The position numbers and the translations under genes are program-made. A stretch of 64,000 bases of DNA, from the NCBI GenBank assembly GCA_023091735.1, contig JALKBU010000065.1, forward strand, positions 1-64,000, in the 5' to 3' direction. The number at the start of each line of letters is the position of its first letter. Position 1 is the stretch's first letter. The notes under the pieces were generated by a model, which was given only the letters and a program-made list of their open reading frames with translations, was not told the DNA's origin and made no database searches. Shown here piece after piece: positions 19,827-29,414 of the stretch. The stretch is from Trichomonas tenax (lineage: Eukaryota; Parabasalia; Trichomonadida; Trichomonadidae).

Positions 19827-20400
19827 GTGAAAATCTTATATAAAAATGATTCCATCTTTAGTACTTATAAATTTTGATTTTCAATCGGAATCATTTTGCA
19901 GTGATACATTGAGTAATATGAGACATATCTGTATGGGTCGTTGCATATGTATTAGTTGATGGATATTACGCAATATTAGTAGCGTTTTCTTGAGAATTAG
20001 ATATTGGACTATTAGAAGTCAATTCATCTGGAATGGGATTATCGTTTTTAGGCTATGGATGTGAATGAAATGAGGAGGAATGATGGCCATTCAACTTTGG
20101 GCTTGATTTGAAAAGATAATTTTAAATCGTATTTAATTCCTTTAAATTCTTCAGAAAGAAGAATTAGTTTGTGCCATGATACTGACATTTAACTTTTTAA
20201 TATGACATTCAATCCCTAACATTCAAAAACAACCATGGAGCGAGATACGAACAACTTTTATGCTCCGATGTTTTTTACGAAATATTTCCGTTTTTTTATA
20301 TATTTCATCGGACAATCAACAGAGAATGTGATGGGTAGCCATTTTCTCTGATGAAACGTTGTTTAACCTTAATTAACTATTCTTAAAAAATAAAACTTTT
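19827..20400. other. Gene-free spacer between two BspA-like pseudogenes
   Basis: No coding region recognised; AT-rich. Confidence 0.5.
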
Positions 20401-20848
20401 ATGATGAACTTTCTCTTTCTTTTCTCTTTGAACAGAGCTAAATCGATCGCATTCGGCGTCCAGACCCTTCACACGGACTATGAGTGCATTTTGCAAATAA
20501 ATGGTTATCGAATAACAGGAGTTTCGGACAAAACAAAAAATTGCAGCATTACGAACGCTACATCTTCAGAGGATGTTTTCTCAATTGCAGACAGGAAATG
20601 GATGTATTTCCATAGGAGATGCATCAAATGTTGATCCAATAATCCAAGAGCAGTTTGTTTTTGCTGACATTAATTTGTGTAGTGAAGCAAATGCACAGCA
20701 TGCAATGAAGAGAAATATCATCATGTATAGTGGTATAGGTGGGGGCTGTTTTGTTGTAATCGTTACAATTGTAATTGCGATTGTGATTGTCAAGAAATCC
20801 CAAAAGAAACAAGAAGCTTCAATTGAATTAAGCGAAAATCTTCTATAA
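20401..20848 (+). pseudogene. Internally deleted, frameshifted BspA-type surface protein
   Basis: Starts with a plausible signal peptide (MMNFLFLFSLNRAKSIAFG) and a short N-terminal region containing QTLHTDYECI, then runs out of frame; from about 20573 a second frame gives an extracellular stub and a C-terminal membrane span (GGGCFVVIVTIVIAIVIV) with a basic tail KKSQKKQ. N- and C-terminal parts of a surface protein are thus joined with the repeat-rich middle missing and one frameshift near 20560-20585. It shares a 33-bp block (20459-20491) with the neighbouring pseudogene. Family placement is inferred from this and from the tail architecture. Confidence 0.65.
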
Positions 20849-20920
20849 TCTTAAAACATAAAAAACATATGTTTCTTGAATCAATATTGATAAATAAACT
20901 ACAAACAAACTTTTTATATT

Positions 20921-23900
20921 CTAATATCTTAACTCCCGAACTTTTGCAAATAATCTTGGAAAGTCAATAATTAATTCATCTGTCTCTCCCTCTTTAATAT
21001 CACCTTTAGATGGGACAAAATTCTTCAGTTTCTCAATGTTTTCCATCTTAGAAAACAAGTTCAAAATGATTGGATTTGACAATCCATAGTGATCTGGACC
21101 TGAAATCGAATTCGACGATTTGGAAAGATCACCGATTTCCCTACGCTTATCATTCACTGCTTTGAGGACTTCGCTCCAAACTTTAGATGCGGAACGTCCT
21201 TCCCACTTGAACTGAGGAAGATCTCGCATCGAAACTCGAAAGAGTGGGTTCTCTGATCCATCATCGATAATCTCGCTGATATACCAAACTCTATCGGATG
21301 GATTGACAACCGAAATGTATTTTCGCTCTGTCATGAAGCCATCAGGATACAGGTATCGGCCATTGTGGAAACCAGGTCTGTCATAAACAACCTTGCCAAG
21401 CGATATCAAATTCATTGACTTAGAAAGCGCCCTTGGCAACTTCATGTCATCATTGTTGGAAGCTGTGATTGCAGGAGCATTCTTGAGGTATTCGTTCAAT
21501 CTCTTAACAACATTTTGGCTTTTTTCACCTGAAGCACTGAGTCCATTCTTTGCGACATTAACAAGAAGGCGTTCGTCGTCATTAGATGGTTCTCCAAGCT
21601 CTGAAACTGCTTTTCTCAATTTCAAGAATAGAGATCTGCGTTCAGTGATGAGCTGTGCTTCAAATCTTGAGAGTGGTGCTTTAAGAATTGATTGATCGCA
21701 CTGATCGTCTCTTGCTGCATCAATCACGACTTTGACATATTGATTGACGCATTCAGGAACTTTTCCAACAAGTTTCACCTTTGCTGTAAATTCTTTAACA
21801 TTAGTGAATCCGAAGTCCAACAATGTGTTGATGATCGCTTGATGCTCTTCGATCTTCCAATAATTAGAAGCATCCATAAGTGTATTGTGAGTGAATGCAA
21901 GTTGCTCTTTTGAAGCAAGCTGAATGTGCAAAAACATCGTCTTCCAGCCTTTGATTAATGTTGTGAATCTCTTGTACAAAATCTTTTGATTGACATCCTG
22001 ACGTGAATACGATGAGATTCCCTGTTGCCACATTCCATAGAGAAGCTGCCGGTCATCATCTGGTGTCCAATTATCTGATGGAAGATCATATGGAGCGTTT
22101 GGCAAAACAAGTCCTTCTGGAGCATTTTGGCATGTTCTCGTGCAGCAATGCAAGCAGTGAAGAATCTCTATGCGCTCCATTTTCTGCTGAGCAAGCTTTG
22201 TAACTAGTGGACTAAACTCTTGCCTAAACTTCCTGTTAAACTTATCTTCGAAATCCGGATCTTGTTCCATTTCGTATAGTTTGTGAACAATCTCTGTTGG
22301 ATCATCAGCAACTTCCAGCAACCACTTGAGAATGACTCTGCAGATCGCTCTAACTTCGCTCATTGAGATCTGTTCTCCAATTGCTTCGATGATTCTCTTG
22401 AATCTTCCAAATCCAAAATCTAAAAATGCATTGAGTAATCTCTTGAACTTCTTCTTCGTCCAAGTATCTGCGCTGCTTATTTCTATATTTTTGATGCTTT
22501 CCTCATCACCAATATCAACAATGAGTTTCTTCCAGAAATCTGGTGCTTCAAGCTCAGATTCATTGACTTCGAATTGTGCATTGCTGAATGTTGAACCTTC
22601 GCCACCGAATACTGACTCGTGGCGAATTCTTTGTGAGTGCGCAATGATGTCATCGATATCTTCACTTGCGAATTTTGCATCATCGCTATCGTTGGAGTAG
22701 AAAGCATAATAAGCACCTAATCTCAGCAGTTTCTCTAAGTTCTCGTTTTTCTCTGTGCGGTTGCTCTCTAAAACAGCATGATCCAAGCCTAGCTTCTTTG
22801 ATGCTCTATCGAACATTGATCTTTCGTATGAGTTTGATGTCAAAAAGCGATAAACTTTCACACACTTTGTTTGTCCAATTCTGTGGCATCTCGCGGTCGC
22901 TTGAATATCATTTTGTGGGTTCCAATCTGAGTCGTAAATGATTACTGTGTCTGCAGCAGTAAGATTAATGCCTTGTCCACCTGCTTTTGTTGTCAGCAAG
23001 AAAACAGGAATTGTGCTTCCTTCAGCTGTGAATTTATCGATGCAGCTTTGTCTTTCGTCACCTCTCACATTGCCATCAATCCTAACGAACTTAATTCCTT
23101 TGAGATTGAGATAATCCTGAATGATATCAAGCATTATTGCTAGTTGAGAGAAAATCAATATTTTGTGGCCTTCTGGCAGTAATCTGTCCAATAACTTGTC
23201 CAATAATATCATTTTACCACAGCAGCGAATCAAGCTGTCATTGACTGCTTTTGGATCACTTTTGGTATTAAGATCTGTTAAAATATTTTCTTCTGCTCCT
23301 TTGATGAGATATGGATGATTGCAAACTTTGCGAAGTTCCATTGATATGTTCATCAAGAATCCTGGTAATGCTTTCTTATCTGTTCCTCTCAACAAGAAGT
23401 CCATGTTTTTTGTATATAAACTCTTGTAATAATATTTTTGCAATTCAGTCATCTTGCATTCAATGATAATTTCTTCAATTGGAGTTAAACTCTTTTCGAC
23501 TTCAGATTTGACTCTTCTCAGCATTATTGGACGCAATATTTCATTTAATTGTGAAATCTGATTCGCTTCATTGACAGTTCCGAATTTGTCTTGGAATTCT
23601 TCAAGATCTTCAAATTTTTCAGGATTGATAAAATTTAATAAACTCCATAATTCAGGCGTTGAATTCTGAATTGGAGTTCCTGTCAATAATAGTTTGAATT
23701 TTCCTCGTAAGTTTTTCATATTCTGCATAATTCGCGAAGCAGTATTCTTTAATTTGTGAGCTTCATCGCAAACAATAACTTCCCAGTTAAGAGAAGCGAA
23801 TAATTCATTCTCTCTATTGATAAATTCGTAAGTTGTAACCATTATTTGGAAGATTGGAATATTTGTATCTGGAAAATAAAACTCATATTGCTTAATTGTT

Positions 23901-24703
23901 TCGCGCCGTGTTCTTGTTAGATAAAACAGTTGGAAATGAAAGTCTGTCCACTCTTCAAGCTCTTTCTCCCATTGGCCCATTGTTGATAATGGGACAATAA
24001 TCAAAAAAGGTCCTCGAATGTGTTTCACTTTGTTGAGTGTATTGAGGAAAATTGATACTTGGATCGTTTTTCCGAGGCCCATTTCATCCGCTAAAATCGC
24101 ATTTCTGTGATTGCACCAACAATTCATGAGAAAATTGAGGCCGTCCATTTGGTAATCACGGACCTGAAATCCACTTTTGGATAAAGGCAAAGATTCGATT
24201 TTTTGAAAAGTATAATCAACAACGGGATTTAATTCTGCCTCAGTAGGAAATTTAGTTCGACTCTTATACTCATTTATTATCTCTTCATCCGTGATTTCAT
24301 CCTTGTTTTCCCATGTAATATTGTCGTATTCGAGTGATTTCCACTTAATTAAATATTTACCATTGCGTTCAGTGATGATTCGTTCAGGAATTGTATAGTC
24401 ATTATCGAAAAATGGTGGTTCTGGCGGTTTATCAGCAAACAATTTGTTATATCCTTTCAACATATGCCGTCCTGTTAAAGTTTTGAGAATTTCAAATGGT
24501 GGAACCCACTCCAAATTTCGATAGCTTTGTCCTATAATCTTCACGAGGTATTTCTTCGTTCCGTCTGGCTCAACTTTATGCGTTAATATCGATTCTACGC
24601 GATTTTCAACAGAGAACTGAGTGCTGGATGATGGTTCTCCTGGATTTGGATTTTGATCCGGAGGAGTAAAGTATGAAAACGATGAAGAATCAGAAAAGTT
24701 CAT
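20921..24703 (-). CDS. CHD1: CHD1-type chromodomain helicase chromatin remodeller
   Basis: A 1260-residue ATP-dependent nucleosome remodeller. In order: tandem chromodomains at about residues 32-75 and 105-150, SNF2 ATPase lobe 1 with DEMGLGKT (206-213), DEAHKLKN and LLTGTPIQNS, lobe 2 with SDWNPQNDIQATARCHRIGQ, then a long C-terminal region whose WTKKKFKRLLNAFLDFGFGRFK and WKIEEHQAIINTLLDFGF blocks fit the SANT/SLIDE-like DNA-binding module of CHD1. The double chromodomain plus this tail argues for CHD1 rather than ISWI. Start chosen at the ATG 28 nt after an Initiator; an upstream in-frame TTG overlaps that Initiator and is not a plausible start. Confidence 0.92.
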   Translation of the reverse strand: MNFSDSSSFSYFTPPDQNPNPGEPSSSTQFSVENRVESILTHKVEPDGTKKYLVKIIGQSYRNLEWVPPFEILKTLTGRHMLKGYNKLFADKPPEPPFFDNDYTIPERIITERNGKYLIKWKSLEYDNITWENKDEITDEEIINEYKSRTKFPTEAELNPVVDYTFQKIESLPLSKSGFQVRDYQMDGLNFLMNCWCNHRNAILADEMGLGKTIQVSIFLNTLNKVKHIRGPFLIIVPLSTMGQWEKELEEWTDFHFQLFYLTRTRRETIKQYEFYFPDTNIPIFQIMVTTYEFINRENELFASLNWEVIVCDEAHKLKNTASRIMQNMKNLRGKFKLLLTGTPIQNSTPELWSLLNFINPEKFEDLEEFQDKFGTVNEANQISQLNEILRPIMLRRVKSEVEKSLTPIEEIIIECKMTELQKYYYKSLYTKNMDFLLRGTDKKALPGFLMNISMELRKVCNHPYLIKGAEENILTDLNTKSDPKAVNDSLIRCCGKMILLDKLLDRLLPEGHKILIFSQLAIMLDIIQDYLNLKGIKFVRIDGNVRGDERQSCIDKFTAEGSTIPVFLLTTKAGGQGINLTAADTVIIYDSDWNPQNDIQATARCHRIGQTKCVKVYRFLTSNSYERSMFDRASKKLGLDHAVLESNRTEKNENLEKLLRLGAYYAFYSNDSDDAKFASEDIDDIIAHSQRIRHESVFGGEGSTFSNAQFEVNESELEAPDFWKKLIVDIGDEESIKNIEISSADTWTKKKFKRLLNAFLDFGFGRFKRIIEAIGEQISMSEVRAICRVILKWLLEVADDPTEIVHKLYEMEQDPDFEDKFNRKFRQEFSPLVTKLAQQKMERIEILHCLHCCTRTCQNAPEGLVLPNAPYDLPSDNWTPDDDRQLLYGMWQQGISSYSRQDVNQKILYKRFTTLIKGWKTMFLHIQLASKEQLAFTHNTLMDASNYWKIEEHQAIINTLLDFGFTNVKEFTAKVKLVGKVPECVNQYVKVVIDAARDDQCDQSILKAPLSRFEAQLITERRSLFLKLRKAVSELGEPSNDDERLLVNVAKNGLSASGEKSQNVVKRLNEYLKNAPAITASNNDDMKLPRALSKSMNLISLGKVVYDRPGFHNGRYLYPDGFMTERKYISVVNPSDRVWYISEIIDDGSENPLFRVSMRDLPQFKWEGRSASKVWSEVLKAVNDKRREIGDLSKSSNSISGPDHYGLSNPIILNLFSKMENIEKLKNFVPSKGDIKEGETDELIIDFPRLFAKVRELRY

Positions 24704-24724
24704 TGTTTTTTTCCTCCAAGAAAA

Positions 24725-24736
24725 TAAATTTGACAA
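24725..24736 (-). promoter_or_regulatory. Initiator (TTGTCAAATTTA) of the CHD1 gene
   Basis: The TCA adenine lies 28 nt upstream of the chosen ATG. Confidence 0.6.
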
Positions 24737-25265
24737 ATTATGTTACAAAAATTTTTGACAATTGACAAATTTAATTATCTGCTTTTGTAATAATGTTTGA
24801 ACTATTTTAATCATATGGGTAGTCAACACTCTATTTGGTACGCTAATAATTAAGTTATCTTGTTTCAAACAGTTAATATCGTGAAAATATGAATCGAACA
24901 TAAAAATCTGAAATGTATTTCTGGATAACTATAATTGAGAACTACTAATACCAATGAAAGAGATTGAACGACAATGATAGCTTGGTTAGATTACTTGGAA
25001 TATCTAGCAAATATTAAATATGGATTGATGTTTGTAATCCTCATATGTACGGTCATACATTGACGATGTTAGCCATATTGGCAATGACTAACAGCTCAAA
25101 TAAGAGTTATGTGGTCCATCAAATGATAATTAACCTAAATATCGCTAGATAACTCTAATGCCACTGTTCACTACGGTGAGTGATGATCGTACGAATAACC
25201 AATATCCACAAAAGACGAACAAAAAAATTGGAATTGATTTGAATACTTTATTTCCAAAATCTGAA

Positions 25266-25275
25266 TGTCACTTTT
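25266..25275 (+). promoter_or_regulatory. Initiator (TGTCACTTTT) of the helical-repeat gene
   Basis: The TCA adenine lies 24 nt upstream of the ATG at 25294. Confidence 0.6.
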
Positions 25276-25293
25276 TTCTACTTAGATTTTGTG

Positions 25294-26625
25294 ATGTATT
25301 ACAAAGATAATCTCTCACAAAATCCCACTGAAACAGGAATAGAGCCGCTGAAGACTTCGCGTGTCTTTGAAAGCAATATTCTTAACTGTCATGTACCTAT
25401 TCCTGAAGAAATCATTAGTGCACAAGAATTTGTTCAATTTGTGATGGAGAATGACGAGCCAAAGTTATGGTGTTTGCTTTATGATGCCATCAGTAGGCAA
25501 AGGCTTCTTGATTTGTTGCCTTCAACTTACAAAATATTGTTAATAGAAGAAGGACTTAAACATCTTGGAGTGAACCAGCATAAAGATTCATATATCTTCC
25601 AATGCATCCAATACATTCTTGGTCATCATATGCAGTGTTTTGAACTTCCTTTATTTCAAGAAATTATTGATTCATTTTTGAATATTATTGGACGACGCCC
25701 AAATAGAAGGATATTCTACAGCTACTGTACCGTAATGATGTTACTGGCTTGTAAATTTTCTCAATTCAAATCGAACCCGGCTGAAATAGTATTCGATTCA
25801 ATATTTTTGTCTTTTTTTGAACGTTCAATTGACAGCTCGTTTGATATCACAGATCCTATTGAATCACTGGCAAAAATTGTTTTGTACAATGAAATTCCAG
25901 AACCAAAACTCCTTGACGCAACTCAATTTTTCTTACGGCGCATGGAGGGATATGATTGGTACATTCATACTGCCTGCCTTGATGCACTTCGTTCTATTGT
26001 TATCAGGATACCTTCTATCGGTAAAATGCTCCTTGAAACACAAATTCTTCAGAATTTTACAATGAGACTTGATCCATTGAGTTATCCAGCAGTGTGCAAA
26101 AGCATATGTGAGTTACTTGTATCAATTGATTACAGTATCATTGATATAAATGTAATTAATCATTTCGATCTTGTTGGAAGAATGAAAGGTTTCATATTAA
26201 ATGATTCAAAAGTTTATGAAACTGAAACTATTGCAGCCCTTAAAGCCTTCTTAATTCTTTCGCAAAACTCCGAATACATAAGATCGAGACTTATCCAGGA
26301 AAAGATATATGAGAAGGTAAATTTTGCCGATCTTGTTTTCAGCATCAAGTTTATTATAGTTCAGATACTTGAATCTCTGATGAAAGGTCCTTGGTGCGAA
26401 GCATTGCTTCCATCAGATGAATTATTTGAAGTTGTGTTGACAATGCTGGACGATGATAACAATAATGTTGTTCATTCGTCGCTCTTTATCATTTACACTA
26501 TGCTCAATCATGATTGTATTATTGAATTACCAGAACAGGTTGAAGAACTTGTTGATTCTGGAGATAAAAGCATATCTGCACTTGCAACAGAGATTATGAG
26601 ACTGGCACAGCCTGAAGATGATTAA
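25294..26625 (+). CDS. Unrecognised armadillo/HEAT-like helical protein
   Basis: I do not recognise a named family. The 443-residue protein is all-helical in composition, with repeated amphipathic segments of about 40 residues and no catalytic motif, signal peptide or membrane span, the general look of an armadillo/HEAT scaffold. Trichomonad genomes are rich in such proteins. Start is supported by the Initiator 24 nt upstream; the GTG immediately before the ATG is in frame but not a credible start. An adaptor role is inference from fold class only. Confidence 0.7.
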   Translation: MYYKDNLSQNPTETGIEPLKTSRVFESNILNCHVPIPEEIISAQEFVQFVMENDEPKLWCLLYDAISRQRLLDLLPSTYKILLIEEGLKHLGVNQHKDSYIFQCIQYILGHHMQCFELPLFQEIIDSFLNIIGRRPNRRIFYSYCTVMMLLACKFSQFKSNPAEIVFDSIFLSFFERSIDSSFDITDPIESLAKIVLYNEIPEPKLLDATQFFLRRMEGYDWYIHTACLDALRSIVIRIPSIGKMLLETQILQNFTMRLDPLSYPAVCKSICELLVSIDYSIIDINVINHFDLVGRMKGFILNDSKVYETETIAALKAFLILSQNSEYIRSRLIQEKIYEKVNFADLVFSIKFIIVQILESLMKGPWCEALLPSDELFEVVLTMLDDDNNNVVHSSLFIIYTMLNHDCIIELPEQVEELVDSGDKSISALATEIMRLAQPEDD

Positions 26626-26941
26626 TTTTGTTGTATTTTCTTAAAAGTTATTTTGTTTGTGAGATTATATTTATATTCCATTATATTATCAGTACAAAAT
26701 ATTACTGTCATATGTTGTTATGCATTATGACCTATATTTGTTGATTTCAAAATATATATCAAATTGAGATTTTCTAGAGTGATATTATTGTAAAATCAGT
26801 AAGAAATTGAGCATTTGTTCGTAAATTTGGTACTGATTAGCTATTTTATGTTCCATCAGTGCGTAATTTAAATAATATAATATTTATATAACGTAGAAAA
26901 TGTGATAATGAATTGGTAGATAATTTTATTTACATAAGATC
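26626..26941. other. Convergent AT-rich spacer
   Basis: No gene seen between the two convergent stop codons. Confidence 0.5.
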
Positions 26942-27217
26942 TTAGTGACTGTTTGGAGCAGCATTCCATGTAGCGTTGCACAACGGACATGTTGGATTTG
27001 TTTTAACCCATTTATCGATACAATGTTTATGGAAACCGTGTCCGCAGATGCCGAACTCTGGTGGGCAAGGAACGCTATCATCTGCTTCGTTAGCCTGACA
27101 TTGAACGCATTTATCGACAAGTGATGATTTGCAAATAGCGCATGTGTCCTGCTCCATTTCCCATGACCAAAGAGCGACGCCGTTCCATTTGGTAATAACA
27201 AACTGTGGAGAAGTCAT
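26942..27217 (-). CDS. RBX1: RING-box protein, Rbx1/Roc1 type (cullin-RING ligase subunit)
   Basis: A 91-residue RING-H2 protein that binds cullins and recruits the ubiquitin- or NEDD8-charged E2. The N-terminal strand that inserts into the cullin is present (FVITKWNGVALWSW), followed by CAICKSSLVDKC, CVQCQANEAD, GICGHGFHKHCIDKW and CPLC. The last pair is CPLC, as in RBX2/SAG, where RBX1 has CPLD; the rest is closer to RBX1. Length and layout are complete. An Initiator sits 12 nt before the ATG. Confidence 0.95.
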   Translation of the reverse strand: MTSPQFVITKWNGVALWSWEMEQDTCAICKSSLVDKCVQCQANEADDSVPCPPEFGICGHGFHKHCIDKWVKTNPTCPLCNATWNAAPNSH

Positions 27218-27223
27218 TTTGTT

Positions 27224-27233
27224 TTTAATGACA
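27224..27233 (-). promoter_or_regulatory. Initiator (TGTCATTAAA) of RBX1
   Basis: The TCA adenine is 12 nt upstream of the start codon. Confidence 0.65.
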
Positions 27234-27353
27234 CTTTTTTGTTGAAATTTACGAAAAATTGTTTGCTAAAATATTATGAAAAATAAAATCAGTGAATGAT
27301 AGCAGTCATATATTTGATATTTTTAACAACAAAATTATAAAATTATACTATAA

Positions 27354-27938
27354 TTACAACTCTTTCTTAGCCTCTTCTGTAGGCTCTGGCTCCTTTGTCT
27401 CCTTCGGCTGCTTCTTACGCTTGCAGAAGTGCTGCTTCACGCATATTTGTTCTGGTAATTTATATTTCTCTAAATCACGTAAAAAGTAATCTAAACCGTC
27501 ATCCTCTATGTCTCCGCATAAGAACATTCCGTATGGTTTGCTTGTTAAACAAAATGAACTAAAAGCTGCTTCATGATGAGCAGAAGGTAAGTGTGTAAGA
27601 TAGTTAGCCAAGAACACACAAGTCTCGCATCTTGATCCTGATAAGTCTGGACTCAATTCTTTAGCACAAACTGATGATGCGACGCAATAATTAGTCTGTG
27701 GATGATATTTCGAATAATTTAGATATTGCTTAGATGTTTCAACAACAAATCTGCACCATTTATTATCTGGATCTTCTTTACAGAAAGAATTTTCCAATGG
27801 CTCGATTGGATTCGATTTATTTTGATGATATTGCGTGATTTTCTGGCAGAGCGTGCACCTCAGTCGCAAATCGTCCTCTGAATCATACGAAAATGCAACT
27901 TTCACAGAGATCCAAAAAAACATAATAAAATTCGACAT
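27354..27938 (-). CDS. Secreted/ER-resident saposin-like protein with KKEL tail
   Basis: Two saposin-B-like modules follow an N-terminal hydrophobic signal: first CTLCQKI...FC...WCRFVV...CVASSVC, second CETCVFLANYL...FC...FLCGDI...ICVKQHFC, each with the six-cysteine order of the family. Saposin-like proteins bind lipids or, in the canopy branch, help fold ER cargo. The C-terminus is charged and ends EEAKKEL, resembling an ER-retrieval signal (KDEL type), which favours an ER chaperone-like role over a secreted pore former. The first ATG lies inside a TTACATGTCG promoter-type element, so the true start may be the ATG at 27923, which also gives a tighter signal peptide. It diverges from the transporter gene. 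Confidence 0.75.
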   Translation of the reverse strand: MSNFIMFFWISVKVAFSYDSEDDLRLRCTLCQKITQYHQNKSNPIEPLENSFCKEDPDNKWCRFVVETSKQYLNYSKYHPQTNYCVASSVCAKELSPDLSGSRCETCVFLANYLTHLPSAHHEAAFSSFCLTSKPYGMFLCGDIEDDGLDYFLRDLEKYKLPEQICVKQHFCKRKKQPKETKEPEPTEEAKKEL

Positions 27939-27942
27939 GTAA
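27933..27942. promoter_or_regulatory. TTACATGTCG element in the shared promoter
   Basis: A one-mismatch copy of the recurrent element, between the divergent saposin-like and transporter genes and overlapping the first possible ATG of the former. Confidence 0.45.
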
Positions 27943-27964
27943 AGTTGCCAAAAAAAATTGTTTT

Positions 27965-27976
27965 TGTCATTTTTTG
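27965..27976 (+). promoter_or_regulatory. Initiator (TTGTCATTTTTT) of the transporter gene
   Basis: The TCA adenine is 21 nt upstream of the ATG at 27990. Confidence 0.65.
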
Positions 27977-27989
27977 AAGATTCGGAAAA

Positions 27990-28922
27990 ATGGCGAATAA
28001 AGCGTTCATTGTTCGATTTTTCTCTATCGTCAATGTATTATCATCTGTTGGATCAATTCTCATCAACAGATTCCTCGCCAATCTCATCAATTGCAAGTGC
28101 AGCGCATCAATTCTCGCTGCTCAATACCTAACTGGTTGGCTTATTCTAGAATTTCTCGCATACGGAGGTAACTTTTCCAGAAATACGAAGCTGCCTATCG
28201 AAAGAAGGCTTATTATTGCTCTTTTATTATTCGGCCAAGGATATTTCCAGATTTCCGTTTTAATGGAGTTATCAATCGGTATGCTTCAACTTGCAAAGGC
28301 ATTTTCAATAACAACATTAATTATTATCACAATTTTCTCAAAAGCAAAAAGAATCAGTCAACTTTCGATCTTGCATTTGACATTATTCGTTGTTGGAACC
28401 TTCATTGCATTTTACACTGACTTAGACTTTGGTATTTACAAGATGATGAAATTAATTATTACTTCTTTCATCACTTCCATTTCTCATGTATATGTTTCCC
28501 AGACACTCGCTGACTACAGCGTCTCAGGCACACAACTCACTATCTCTTGTTTGCCTTTCCAATTCATTTATGCGATGATTGTTTCTCTTCTTCTCGAAAC
28601 GAATCCAATTGATGGATTTTATGCACATAGAATCAATCTTATCGATATTCTCGTAATTCTTGGTTCATGCATTATCGATGTTTGGTCCCAATTGTCGGAA
28701 TACACAGTTATTGGTGAAACTGCTTCATACAACTATGAGTTATTGGGAGCATTCAGATCATTAATCATCATCGTTGCTTCCTACTTCATCTTCCAGACAG
28801 AGTCATTCATACTCAAATTTATTTTAGAAGGTGTTGGACTCGCTTTAGTCTTTCTTGCTTGGTACCTCTGCATCTCTTCCAAGAATGATACAATTGTCGG
28901 CAACATCGGTTATGATTTGTAA
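27990..28922 (+). CDS. Nucleotide-sugar/triose-phosphate transporter superfamily (SLC35-like) membrane protein
   Basis: 310 residues with about ten hydrophobic spans and no signal peptide, the topology of SLC35/DMT transporters of the Golgi and ER. Features in keeping with the family are a polar first helix (NVLSSVGSILINRFLA), a central KAFSITTLIIITIF helix like the conserved PTP/KA-type helix of this group, and a final helix pair with a short polar cytosolic tail. Likely role: import of an activated sugar into the Golgi or ER lumen for glycoconjugates; substrate cannot be read from sequence. Confidence 0.75.
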   Translation: MANKAFIVRFFSIVNVLSSVGSILINRFLANLINCKCSASILAAQYLTGWLILEFLAYGGNFSRNTKLPIERRLIIALLLFGQGYFQISVLMELSIGMLQLAKAFSITTLIIITIFSKAKRISQLSILHLTLFVVGTFIAFYTDLDFGIYKMMKLIITSFITSISHVYVSQTLADYSVSGTQLTISCLPFQFIYAMIVSLLLETNPIDGFYAHRINLIDILVILGSCIIDVWSQLSEYTVIGETASYNYELLGAFRSLIIIVASYFIFQTESFILKFILEGVGLALVFLAWYLCISSKNDTIVGNIGYDL

Positions 28923-29414
28923 ATTTAGTCTCTTTCTGTAAATATAGTAAAGCATCGGATATATTAGTTTTAATAATGTTATCATGCATGTTCGTGAATG
29001 TATCATGGCTTTGGATTCCATATTTGAAAATGTTATTATTCAATGTTAAAGCAAATTGAAAATTGGTCAGTGGTTGATGTTACAACCTAGAGTGTTATTA
29101 AATAGCTGCTTGTTGTGATGTATTTGAAAAAAATATCAAAACATTTAATATATTAAAAGAATCAATAAAGATTAGATTAATATATGATTATACTATAGAA
29201 ATGTGTGAAATTTGTAAAGGTTAGAAGCCTTAATCGACAGAAAATTAGGAAATAAAAAATATCCAAAATATGTCCATTTTTATGATAAAAATCGGCTAAG
29301 CTCCAGACGTGTATTCTATATCTAAAAGAAAATAAGACACGCGGGGAAAAAAAATTATAACAACCAAAACGTGACAGTGCTCCAATTTGTAAATAAAACC
29401 GCCGCATTTGAAAT
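28923..29414. other. Intergenic spacer
   Basis: AT-rich; no gene. A purine/A run near 29340 precedes the PP2A-A start. Confidence 0.5.

Larger units (their letters stand above)
24704..25293. other. Divergent promoter region
   Basis: Gene-free spacer between divergently transcribed CHD1 and the helical-repeat gene, with an Initiator at each end (listed separately). Confidence 0.5.
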
